64,000 bases of DNA, taken from NCBI GenBank assembly GCA_014905825.1, contig JACGCN010000006.1, forward strand, positions 372,001 through 436,000, read 5' to 3'. This document shows positions 1 to 10,264 of the stretch, piece by piece. This DNA comes from Lyophyllum atratum (taxonomy: Eukaryota; Basidiomycota; Agaricomycetes; Agaricales; Lyophyllaceae). Both the position numbers and the translations under genes were made by a program. The stretch's first letter is position 1, and every line of letters starts with the position of its first letter. The notes below the pieces were generated by a model that saw only the letters and a program-made list of their open reading frames with translations, did not search any database and was not told the DNA's origin.

Positions 1-302
1 GGGAACCTGATCGGCTATTCGCATGAAGTCCCTCCAGACACCTTGGACCTGTTGCCCTCGGAAATTCTGGATCGATTCCTCGGAAAGTATTTATCCCGAT
101 ATGATACCTGTATGATGGGCGCTCGACGACGGGAGGGTCGATAGCGCAAGGTAAGAAGAGACCGACCTCAACATGAAACCGCAAAGCATTCGATGTGAGA
201 AAGACCTGAGGGAACAGGGTAGGAGCCGGACAGATGCGGAAATTCTCTGGGGATTGCAGCCCTGGTATCCATTTTACATTGGAGGTCTATAGGTACGTGG
301 AA
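1..302. other. Left-edge sequence without a recognised gene
   Basis: No reading frame here can be tied to a protein. The last five bases before the retrotransposon, 303-307 (TGTAG), are the left copy of its target-site duplication. Confidence 0.4.
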
Positions 303-307
303 TGTAG

Positions 308-619
308 TGTTGGAATGTGACTCGCGTATCGACGTGTTCGACGCGCCTGGGTCACATGACACCCTCAGTCAGATAGCGGCGGAGCAGCAGAGGGAGAGAC
401 GGAAGCAAAATGGTACTGTACAGTACCACGCGAGCGGGAGGGTATGGTGGACGGACGGACACCGGCATGCCTCAGTCGATTCCCTATACACGACTGAGGT
501 ATGCCGTCTTATTTACATCATACAATTCCCTCTCATTAACATTACTCTTAGTATATCTTACAACAGGTACTAGCAATATAAGTCGATTCCCTATACACGA
601 CTGAGTATATCTTACAACA
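308..619 (+). repeat. 5' long terminal repeat
   Basis: 312 bp, matching 5078-5389. It holds an 18-bp perfect palindrome at 411-428 and a long hairpin (arms 463-478 and 491-506 around a 12-nt loop). The hairpin core is repeated near the LTR end, and the terminal AGTATATCTTACAACA also occurs internally. Promoter and polyadenylation signals are expected in the LTR but were not located. Confidence 0.95.
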
Positions 620-633
620 GGTTATGGGCCCCG
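620..633 (+). other. Primer-binding site (initiator tRNA-Met anticodon-arm type)
   Basis: The bases directly after the 5' LTR, GGTTATGGGCCCCG, are nearly complementary to the anticodon arm of eukaryotic initiator tRNA-Met (which would give GGTTATGAGCCCAG). This is the half-tRNA priming site used by Drosophila copia, not the usual 3'-end site. Two mismatches are present. The assignment rests on recalled tRNA sequence. Confidence 0.6.
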
Positions 634-687
634 ATTGCGCTTAAACTCAGTTGTATTTTTTGTGGAAACGTCTCACCGAGCATTTGA

Positions 688-3600
688 ATGCAATCTGACA
701 CCGAACCTGACCCCGAACTTGAAACCCCCGAACCTGACACCACCGAACCTGACACCACCGAAAAACCTGACACACCTGAAACCAAAACCGAACCCGAAAA
801 GCCGCCAATGTCGTCAAACCCCCCCCTCTTCCTCCTCCCGACCGAGGAGAAATTTAATGGTGCAAACTGGATTCAATTCAGTACGACTATCCTAGCAGCC
901 GTCAAAGGCCGCAGTCTTCTAGGCTACCTAGACGGCACCATCACCAGGCCCTCTCCTTCCCTGCCGCCAAAGAAACCCCCACCACCTTCTGGGGATCGAA
1001 AACCCCCACGTCCGACGAATGGGACCAACGCGACGCGTACACCCAGTCCATGGTTTCCCTAAACGTCGTCAACCCTGTAGGACAAGGGGTAAAGACTGAT
1101 GGCACGGCGGCGGAGACGTGGAAGTCACTTACCACCCTGCACGACACAACCTCGGACCTTGGCATGATAAATGCCGAGGAAGCGCTTGCCGCTATCAAGT
1201 ACGTCGACGGCACTCCGATGGACAAACATTTCGAGGCGCTTCGCACCGCCTGGAAGAGAGCGAACGATCAGGGTGCAAACATCGATGACAAGAAATTTCG
1301 TACCATCATCCTTAAATCCATGCCGAAGACGATGGAGTGGAGGGTCGTCGTCAGCTCACTACTCAACACCGGAACGTCCACCGCGGTCATCACGGCCATT
1401 ACCACACACGCCATGCTTTCTGATGGGCACACCGCCGCTGTCACCCCTGCTCAGTCGAACCAGGCACTGTTCACGCAAAACGACGGGAAGCGCACCCTCA
1501 GGAACCCGGACCAGAAGTGCAATAACTGCGGTCGAATGGGTCACCTCGGCCCCAAATGTTTTCGGAAGGGCGGCGGGATGGAGGGTCAGTTCCCTGACTG
1601 GTGGAAGGGGAGCAAGAATACGACGAACCCTACGGCCAACGCTACCGAGACAGCACCTGCTGTTCCACCCTCCATCCACTCGGCTATTGTCAGTACTGAT
1701 AACACGGAGGGATATGATCAGCGCTTAGCGTTCTCGGTCTCGCTTAGACCGGAAGGGAACAGGAACATACCGCTTATCAGTTACGCCGACTCCGCGGCGA
1801 GCAAACACTTCTTCGCTGATCGAGGGGACTTCGAGACGTACGGGCCGGTTCCGGCGGAGGATAAAGCTGGGACGACGGCAGATGGAGGGGAGTTCCATAT
1901 CAAGGGCATGGGTCGGGTGCGAAAGGTGGTGGAATATGAAGGGAAGAAAATAGAACTCACATTCGACAACGTCCTCCACGCCCCGAACTTAACCCACAAC
2001 CTCGTATCCATTGGATGCCTCGACAAGAAGGGGTGCTATACCCTCTTCGGCGGCGGACGCGCCATTTTCTACTCCCCCGACAAGAAGCCTTTCATGGAGG
2101 GCATCGCGCATAATTCCACCATGTACCGCATCAACTTCGTCTCCCCCTCCCCAACCGCCATGTCCGCGCGCTCCCTGACACGCCCTACCGACCTTGAAAC
2201 CTGGCACCGCCGACTTAGTCACGTCGGTGAAAGCACCTTACGCGAGATGGTGTCGAAGGACATGTGCCTGGGCCTGGATGTCACGAAGAAGGGCACGGGC
2301 GGAAGGTGCGAGGACTGCATCTTAGGCAAACATGCTCGCCGACCTTTTGACGATATTGTCGTTCCAGAATCACGATTGAATGAACGCGTATGCTTCGATT
2401 TGTGGGGACCGGCGCGGGTGCAGACGACAGGGGGAAAGGTGTACATGATGCTGGGGGTGGATCAGGGAGGAGGCGGCGTCGAGGGGTACTTCCTGTCAAA
2501 TAAGGAAATGGGAACCACAATCGAAGTTTTGAAGGCGTACCACGTTAAGTCTGAGCGACAGACCGGCCAGAAGCTCCTATACATCCGGACAGATGAGGGA
2601 CCCGAGTTTGTCAACGTTCTGTGGAAGGATTACTGTCAGCAATTTGGGATCATTCATGAAACCACGGCCCCCTACTCCTCCGCTGCGAATGGCGTTGTTG
2701 AACGCGCTAACCGTACCATCCTTGACCGTGGGCGCAGCATGATGATCGAGTCGGGGCTAGCAGCGAAGTATTGGGGAGAGGCGATGGCAACGGCCGTATA
2801 CGTGATGGACTTCATTCCCAGCTCGAGACACCCTGGGAAGACGATGTTTGAGGTGCGAACAGGGAAGAAGCCAGATGTCGCGCACCTACGTCCGTTTGGA
2901 TGCATCGCATACGCCAAGGTCCCAAAGGAGAAGGGCGGAAGCAAACTCGACCCCAGATCGGTCAAATGCGTCATGATCGGCTATTTTGGTCGAGGCGATT
3001 ACAAACTCCTCGACCGATCGAATGGGCATATTTTTAGATCCAGGGACGTCATCTTCGAAGAAGGCGCCGCTCACCGTACTACCACCTCCCTTGCAGGTCC
3101 AACCACTGAGGGGGAAACTCTCGATGACTTCTTACCCGTTGAACCCATCAATCCAGTGGCTGAACCTGCTTTGCCGGCCCCCGACCCTGGTCCTCCTGCT
3201 CCTGCTCCCGCTCCTGTACCTCCAGCTCCAGGTCCCGTCATCCCGCGTCGTTCTGAGCGACTTCGCAACCCATCTGAGGCGGCTGTGGGCGCTGCAGAAA
3301 CTGAGGCTCGCATTGACGAAGGGGCAGGGAAAGGGCTCGACTGGGCGCGCAATAATAAGACCTCCACCAACACCGCGCTACTCACGACACCTGGATCTAC
3401 AGATGCCGCCGCCGACTACCACTGGGTTCCTAAATCCTATTCCGAAGCTATGACGCGACCTGACATGTGGAAAGAGCCGATGGACAAGGAGATCGAGCGG
3501 ATGCATGAGAGAGAGGTGTGGACACTGGTGGAGAGACCTAAGGGCGCGAGGACGATGAAGAATCGCTGGGTATTCGCCAACAAATACAACGAGAACGGGA

Positions 3601-5054
3601 AGATCATTGGGCGAAAGGCGCGTCTCGTGGCAAAGGGGTTCACACAAATTCCTGGGGTAGACTTCTTCGAAAGCTACGCGTCCGTAGTACGCTATGAATC
3701 CCTCCGGATTAACCTCACCGTCGGCACGATCCTCAACATGGAGATCTGGCAAGTGGACTACACGAGCGCGTACCTGAATGCAAAGAACCAGGTTCCGATT
3801 CTCATGGAACAGCCCGAGGGATACGCTCTGAAACCCAGCGACGTTTACGAGATGCTACCAGCAGGAGGGAAGAAGGTCAGAGACGGGGAACAGGTGGATG
3901 ATGAGAAAGAATTGGTTGCATTGGTCGATAAGGCTATCTATGGGACGATGGATGGAGCATATAACTGGTGGAAGGCATTGGACGAGGAGATGAAGAGAGT
4001 GGGATATACGAGGTCACGGGCAGATCAATCGGTACGGTGGAAAAAGGTCGAGGAGGAAAGGACGATACTCAGCCTATACACGGACGACGTCAACGGCATG
4101 TCCACCACTACAGGCGGCTCAGCGCTCGCGATCAAGGAACTTGGGGAGAAGTACGAACTGAAGGACCTTGGAGCCGTCAAATTCATCCTGGGGATACACG
4201 TTGACCGCGACAGGGACCGCGGCATCCTGACGATGTCGCAGTACGAATATCTCAAACGCGTACTGGAGCGCTACGGCATGTGGGACTGCGCACCGAAATA
4301 CACCCCGCTCCCACCAGGCGTCATACTCAACAAGACGCAGTCGCCTAACACACCGGAGGACCGGCACTTCATGCAGGATAAGCCATACCGTGAGGTCCTC
4401 GGCTCCATCATGTACGCCCAAATCGCCACACGCCCAGACCTTTCCTACGCAGTGGCGTCCCTTAGCCGCTTCTCTACGAACCCCGGGAAACCCCACTGGC
4501 AAGCTCTGATGCACGTACTACAATACATCAAAGGGACCTTACATTATAAACTACGCTACGGTGGCGAAGGACACACATCGTTTACCCCCTACGGTTACGT
4601 TGACTCCGACTATGCGGCCTGCACGGACACGCGCCGCTCCCTCTCAGGTCACGTCTTCATCCAAGCCGGTGGCCCAACAGCCTGGGGTTCTAAATACCAG
4701 CCGACGGTTGCAACGTCCACCACCGAAGCCGAGTACATGGCGATGTCACGCGCCGTCCAACAATTACAATGGATGTATTCTTCCCTTGCAGATATCGATT
4801 TCCCTCAACCGCGACCAGCCCAGCTTAACGCCGATAACTCAGGGGCAATATCACTCACCGAGAACACCAAAAACAACGCGCGGGTTAAACACATCGATAT
4901 ACGCCACCACTACCTCCGAGAATGTGTCGAGACCGGCGACCTACATGTCAACTACGTCCCTACCATCGACAACGTCGCAGACCTCTTCACCAAACCCTTA
5001 CCCCGTCCGGCGCATCACAAGTTCTGTCTCGCGCTTCGCCTGTGTGAGGAATAG
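688..5054 (+). CDS. Gag-Pol polyprotein of the copia element (Gag frame interrupted)
   Basis: Encodes the capsid protein and the enzymes for reverse transcription and integration. Gag starts at 688 with a Thr/Pro/Glu-rich leader. Its frame (to 1062) and the Pol frame (open to 5054) overlap, and recognisable Gag residues cross from the first into the second around 935-965. The Pol frame has a CCHC knuckle (CNNCGRMGHLGPKC, about 1529-1570), a protease motif DSAAS (about 1789), the HHCC integrase finger (HRRLSH to CEDC), an integrase core with the RTDEG and NGVVERANRT motifs, a reverse transcriptase with a YTDD box (about 4078), and RNase H ending with the ADLFTKPLPR signature. The frame change is probably a one-base indel or a programmed shift. 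Mobilisation competence therefore depends on whether Gag can still be made. Confidence 0.9.
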
Positions 5055-5067
5055 CGTGATACGCGAG

Positions 5068-5077
5068 TCAGGGGGAA
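5068..5077 (+). other. Polypurine tract of the copia element
   Basis: The purine-rich run GGGGGAA lies immediately before the 3' LTR, where plus-strand DNA synthesis is primed in LTR elements. Position is the main evidence. Confidence 0.7.
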
Positions 5078-5389
5078 TGTTGGAATGTGACTCGCGTATC
5101 GACGTGTTCGACGCGCCTGGGTCACATGACACCCTCAGTCAGATAGCGGCGGAGCAGCAGAGGGAGAGACGGAAGCAAAATGGTACTGTACAGTACCACG
5201 CGAGCGGGAGGGTATGGTGGACGGACGGACACCGGCATGCCTCAGTCGATTCCCTATACACGACTGAGGTATGCCGTCTTATTTACATCATACAATTCCC
5301 TCTCATTAACATTACTCTTAGTATATCTTACAACAGGTACTAGCAATATAAGTCGATTCCCTATACACGACTGAGTATATCTTACAACA
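5078..5389 (+). repeat. 3' long terminal repeat
   Basis: 312 bp, the same as 308-619 at every base compared. It is followed by the right copy of the target duplication, TGTAG, at 5390-5394. Confidence 0.95.
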
Positions 5390-5394
5390 TGTAG

Positions 5395-5866
5395 GGCCCC
5401 GGTACTGTGTCTGTGAATAACTCGAGGGTGGGTCGAACGCTTGGGGAGAGAATGTCGCGGCAGGGCACTCTGCACATTTGAGCGCTGACGGGCAACTAAA
5501 GTTGCGTGTCTTCGGGGTGGCTGAAGTACGAGCATAAGCACCGGATATCGATATCCCCAGGTATACTCTATTTCTACTGTCAGAACCTAGTAAGTAGTTG
5601 GAATCAGAAATTCCAAGGGTAAAAGTTCTCAGCGCCGAACCTAGTAGTCTTCCTGATGCCGCTGTTTGAAACGACAGGCAGGACATGCCTTTCATCCACT
5701 GTCCTTCGAATTATGTAGAAATTCTAGAGCTTCCCCAATGTCGACGTCAGATCCTTGACAGAATCTAACAGAATGTCATCAGGACAAGAGTTCGTCTCTG
5801 TCAGTCTCGAGACTGTATTAATCTAGTGAGATTAGTTGGAAAATCAGTTTAAAGATGCGTAGAGAT
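5395..5866. other. Intergenic sequence right of the retrotransposon
   Basis: No gene supported. Short open frames run into LTR sequence and show no recognisable protein. The right part is AT-rich and may be 3' untranslated sequence of the small minus-strand gene that follows. Confidence 0.4.
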
Positions 5867-6037
5867 TTAAACAAGACTGACAGGGTATAACGTCGAAGAT
5901 TGACTGTCTAATATCGCCCGGAGTTGCTCATTTTGGTATTTGACGGCTCCTTTTTGCTTCTTCTTCACAGATTGCTTTGCGACGACATGTTTCTGTGATG
6001 CCTTGCCGCTCGACTTTATGCGTTTTGGTTGGGCCAT
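5867..6037 (-). CDS. Small lysine-rich protein, function unknown
   Basis: A 56-codon frame starting at 6037 (MAQPKRIKSSGK...), rich in Lys, Ser and Gln, with a KKKQKG run and a short helical end (NEQLRAILDS). Not recognised. The start lies about 230 bp from the divergent YSH1 start, so the two probably share a promoter region. A GT-AG intron with a good CTAAT branch site (donor about 5907, acceptor about 5825) would give a slightly shorter C-terminus, so the 3' end is uncertain. Cluster of basic residues suggests nucleic-acid binding or nuclear location, which is inference only. Confidence 0.35.
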   Translation of the reverse strand: MAQPKRIKSSGKASQKHVVAKQSVKKKQKGAVKYQNEQLRAILDSQSSTLYPVSLV

Positions 6038-6270
6038 GGCCTGCAGGACGGTGGAGGTCGATACAAGATGGTGGCGGAGAGACGGAAGGATTTTCAGGCG
6101 TCTTACGTAATTTGCTGACGAACAGTCCGTGACCATTTTTCGCTGCTTCCAAGCAACTCGTTCTTGACGTCGTTGTTGTCGTCGTCGGTGTCCTCCGCTT
6201 CTCTATATAGCACCTTTCCCAGCCACAAGCGTTGTCCTGGAAATACAATTCTGCAGTAACGACTTCATCA

Positions 6271-9200
6271 ATGGCTGATGTACCAACGCTTAGCGTTACT
6301 CTCCTGGGCGCTGGCCAAGAAGTAGGGCGGTCATGCTGTGTGCTCCAATATCGCGGCAGGACGATCGTTTGCGACACAGGAGTTCATCCAGCTTACAGCG
6401 GAATCTCGTCCCTTCCCTTCATTGACGAATTGGACTGGAGCACGGTGGACGCCATTCTCATAACACAGTACGCACAACACTTCATGTTTCAGGATACATT
6501 TGACGAGTCACCTCCAGTTTTCATCTAGACCATGCCGCGGCATTGACTTATATTACTGAAAAGGTCTGCGTTCTCCTCTATCAATGCTGATAGGACGCTC
6601 ATCGTATGTTGTAGACAAATTTCAGAGACGGGAAGGGCAAGGTTTACATGACGCATCCAACGAAAGCGGTCTATAAGTTCATGATGCAGGATTATGTCCG
6701 GATGGGGTACGTACCCTACTTTCTCTGGCTATTGACACATTGTCTGACCTTGCTTGTACGTCAAGCTCGTCCTCGGCGGATGCCCTTTTTACGCCATTGG
6801 ATATGACGATGTCTTTGGCCTCCATCATCCCAGTATCGGTCCATCAACTAATCACGATTTGCCCCGGAGTTTCGTTCACGCCATATCACGCCGGTCACGT
6901 TCTTGGAGCATGTATGTTTCTTCTGGACATCGCTGGCCTGAAAATTCTCTACACGGGCGACTATTCGCGCGAGGAGGACCGACACCTTGTTAAAGCTGAA
7001 TTGCCACCTATCCGACCCGACGTTCTGATTGTGGAGAGCACATTCGGTGTCCAGACTTTGGAGAGTAGAGAAGAAAAGGAGCAACGTTTTACAAGCCTCG
7101 TGCACTCGATTATCAAGCGAGGAGGCCATGTCCTTTTGCCTTCGTTTGCTTTGGGACGGGCGCAAGAGCTCCTACTTGTCCTGGATGAATATTGGAAGAA
7201 GCACCCGGATCTCCATAATGTACCGATTTACTATGCGTCAAGCCTGGCCAAGAAATGTATGGCGGTATATCAAACATATATTCACACAATGAACCACAAC
7301 ATCCGCTCAAGATTTGCTAAGCGCGACAATCCTTTTGTCTTCAAGTGAGTCTACTGGTTCCGCTTCGATGTCGTGAATCTCATGGTCACCGTGTTTAGGC
7401 ATATCTCTCATGTACCTCAAACACGTGGCTGGGAAAAGAAGATCGCTGAAGGACCTCCGTGCGTCGTCCTTGCGAGCCCCGGTTTCATGCAAGTCGGTCC
7501 CAGTCGCGAATTATTCGAGCTCTGGGCACCTGATTCTCGCAACGGTCTCATCATTACTGGGTATTCGATTGAAGGAACAATGGCAAGGGTGAGTGGCAAC
7601 CGTCTCTTTTTTGGATACCTCCGTCTGTATATGTACGCTGCTCCTGTATATACTGTGATCAATGGACATTGCGTTTCCTCCCCTCCGGTCACCTCCTTCA
7701 GAGTGTCTCGACAACTCGTTCCTTCCATGAATCCTTCGCAAAGCCAAAGCCCCAGAAGCTTACTATCGTCCCCCCTTTTAGGAAATCCAATCTGAGCCAG
7801 AAGAGTTCGTTGGCCTCAAAGGCAACATCATCCCTCGGAAGATGTCAGTGGACGAAATCTCGTTTAGCGCGCATGTGGACTACTCCCAAAATTCGGAGTT
7901 CATTGAAATGGTCAAAGCGCAGCATGTTGTGAGTCATTGAAATTTCCTGAAGCGTCGTTTCCTTTCTCAATATGCATAAGGTGCTTGTGCATGGGGAACA
8001 AAACGCAATGGCCCGGTTACGTGGTGCCATGACATCACGGTACAAGGAGCGGGACGAAGACGTCAAGATCCACACGCCACGTAACCTAGAGACGCTGAAT
8101 TTGTCGTTCCGTGGGGAAAGGATAGCCAAGGTGAGTCGCCAGCACCCAACTATGAGGTGGGGAACGCCACTGATAATGTGATCTTGCTAGGCAATCGGTA
8201 CCCTCGCAGACAAACCACCGCAGGCAAATGACGTTCTCTCGGCTCTCCTGGTGGCCAAGGACTACTCTTACACCCTTCTCGACCCTCGCGATCTCAGGGA
8301 CTTCGCGGGCCTGTCGACATGCACCGTCACCCAGCGACAGAAGATTGTCATGGGTGTGGGCTGGGACCTTGTTCGCTGGCATTTGGAGGGTATGTTTGGA
8401 AGCGTCGAAGAAGGTTTGGACAAAGATGGGGTGCCCACAATGCGGGTAAGCGCTCATCGCCGTGTCACCTAACTTATCCTAATTCACACCCCGGCATTTG
8501 TAGGTAATGAGAGCTGTGGATGTTAAGCAGACCCATGACCACGAGCTAACTTTGGAATGGGAATCAAGCGCTAGCAATGACATGATTGCCGACTCTACTC
8601 TGGCTCTAATAACCGGCATCGACAAGAGCCCTGCGTCTGTCAAGTGTCTGTTAAAGTTTCGTTCCTTTGACTGCCGCCGGGCATACTGATGAGCTATTTT
8701 TCCACAGTGACAACTCAGCCACATTCCCATTCGCACTCACATGGACTCGGCGCGCACCCACATGCGGACGGTGACAGCGAGTCCTCGCCGTTCATGCGCA
8801 TCCAGCGCCTAATCATGTTCCTGGAGGCGCATTTCGGGAAGGTCGAGCTGCACATGCCTGATGCTGACGATGAAGAGGAGCGTGAGCAGGGCGAGGATAG
8901 CAATGACCCTTGGTTGATCGTGCGGCTTGATGAGGCAGACGCTCAGATCAATCTTCTAACACTGGTACGTTCGATCTTCCCTCTCACCCTCCTTCATGCC
9001 TCTCAGTCGGTCTGTTTCATACGCTGATTATCTTTTGTTGTACAGGCGGTATCAAGTTCTAATGAGACATTGAGGAAGAGGGTGGAGGCAGTTCTTGATA
9101 TGGCTGTTACCACCGTCAGTTCGTTGTCGGAATCATTTACTTCGAAGGCTCCAATCGAAGAGGAAGATGTGACCATGAAGGAGATTGATGTGCAGATGGG

Positions 9201-9327
9201 GTCCGACAAATCAATGAACGATGGCGAGGACAAGGCATTGAAGGTGTCCAAGGATAGCGAAGGTCGTATTACTCAGGAGGGCGATAGCGACGACTCTGAC
9301 AGTGGTCTCCTCGAGGTTCATGATTGA
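6271..9327 (+). CDS. YSH1: Cleavage and polyadenylation endonuclease Ysh1/CPSF-73
   Basis: The zinc-dependent nuclease that cuts pre-mRNA before poly(A) addition; a beta-CASP metallo-beta-lactamase protein of the nuclear 3'-processing complex. Eleven exons: 6271-6467, 6518-6563, 6615-6706, 6766-7344, 7399-7588, 7782-7928, 7981-8130, 8191-8445, 8504-8645, 8708-8964, 9046-9327 (778 aa). The N-terminus reads [12 protein letters not shown]. The HxHxDH zinc motif (HFHLDH) is restored by removing intron 1. Also seen: the beta-CASP stretches [12 protein letters not shown] and [21 protein letters not shown], and LVHGEQN. The last exons form the acidic C-terminal region with an unusual His/Ser repeat (PHSHSHSHG). 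Intron 5 (7589-7781) is 193 nt, far longer than the rest. A start at 6232 in the same frame is possible but less like the family. Confidence 0.95.
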
Positions 9328-9555
9328 TCCAGCCTGATAGAGTATGGCTTGTATTGTACTATTAATATTCGAGCATAGGTAGATAACACCATTAGTATGT
9401 AGCTGTGGAGTATGCTACGAGATGTTGTTTGCTATGCCCCTCTGCGTGTAGGACGGGCAAACACAACTCGGAATGGCCGAAATCGCCTGTGCAGTATGCA
9501 GGATGATGCTATGATTACGGATGGGCCGTACGTCGGGCCTGGTGTGTGGGTAAAA

Positions 9556-10264
9556 TCATCCATATACACGGATACTTGATATCAGCTGGATGTATATCAC
9601 GCCGAGGACGCCATAGATGCCGTAAGTGGGCCTGATCACCATCGGCCGAATATGATGTGTGCGCGTCAATCAGGTAGCCCAGTAAGTCAGCCTGCTGACC
9701 GTGGGCCGATACTGCCAACCAAAGTAGAAATAAGAGACGGAACCTAGAGACAAGAAAATGATGTGCTGCGTACCTCCACTGCGACAAGGCAGCGTTACTG
9801 TGTCCGGGCCTCCACTTCCACTTCGCGGCGTATAAAATCCGATTTCGTTCCTTCCGTGTGCGAACCACGATAGATCCCATGACGATGGCCTCTAAGAGCG
9901 CACAAACGCAAGGAACCACCATGCTCCACATTCCTCGTGGTGGCCACGTCGCGTCTTCCAGTCGCCCCATGGCCAGGAGCACGGTAAGTGTAATGCTTAT
10001 CCCGCACACTGCTGCCCAGAGCAATGTTAGGGCGCAGGATGCGATGAGGTTGAGGCGGGAGAAGAGCCGGAGGGACCCCGGAGTCTCTCCACTTGAAATG
10101 AGAAGGGTCGCGGCATGATAGGCGACAGTCGAAATGAAAATTGCCGGGAATATCCACAGGATGGGAGTGACGCTTATGATCAGCGTTGCGAAGATGAAAG
10201 AGAGGGTCGATATTGTGAGGGAGCCACAAATGAGAGGGAATATAGGGTATGGAAATGGGTCCAT
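9556..10264 (-). CDS. Small four-span membrane protein (MARVEL-like?)
   Basis: Exon 1 10264-9774 starts MDPFPYPIFPL. It encodes two hydrophobic segments close together (about residues 10-55), a third (about 72-100) and a fourth (about 117-140), then a basic tail. With an intron 9773-9632 the tail continues in frame as PTYGIYGVLGV and ends at 9556 (188 aa). The layout resembles fungal MARVEL/tetraspan proteins, but no diagnostic motif is present. The 142-nt intron is long for this genome and could hide a 12-nt exon, so the C-terminus is uncertain. It is convergent with YSH1. Confidence 0.5.

Larger units (their letters stand above)
308..5389 (+). mobile_element. Complete Ty1/copia LTR retrotransposon
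   Basis: A full element: 5' LTR 308-619, primer-binding site from 620, Gag-Pol coding region, purine tract just before 5078, and 3' LTR 5078-5389. The LTRs start TGTTGG and end CAACA. I saw no difference between the two 312-bp copies, which implies recent insertion. The 5-bp direct repeat TGTAG flanks the element (303-307 and 5390-5394). Domain order protease, integrase, reverse transcriptase, RNase H identifies Ty1/copia rather than Ty3/gypsy. The Pol frame is open end to end; the only visible damage is a frame change in Gag. Confidence 0.97.
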
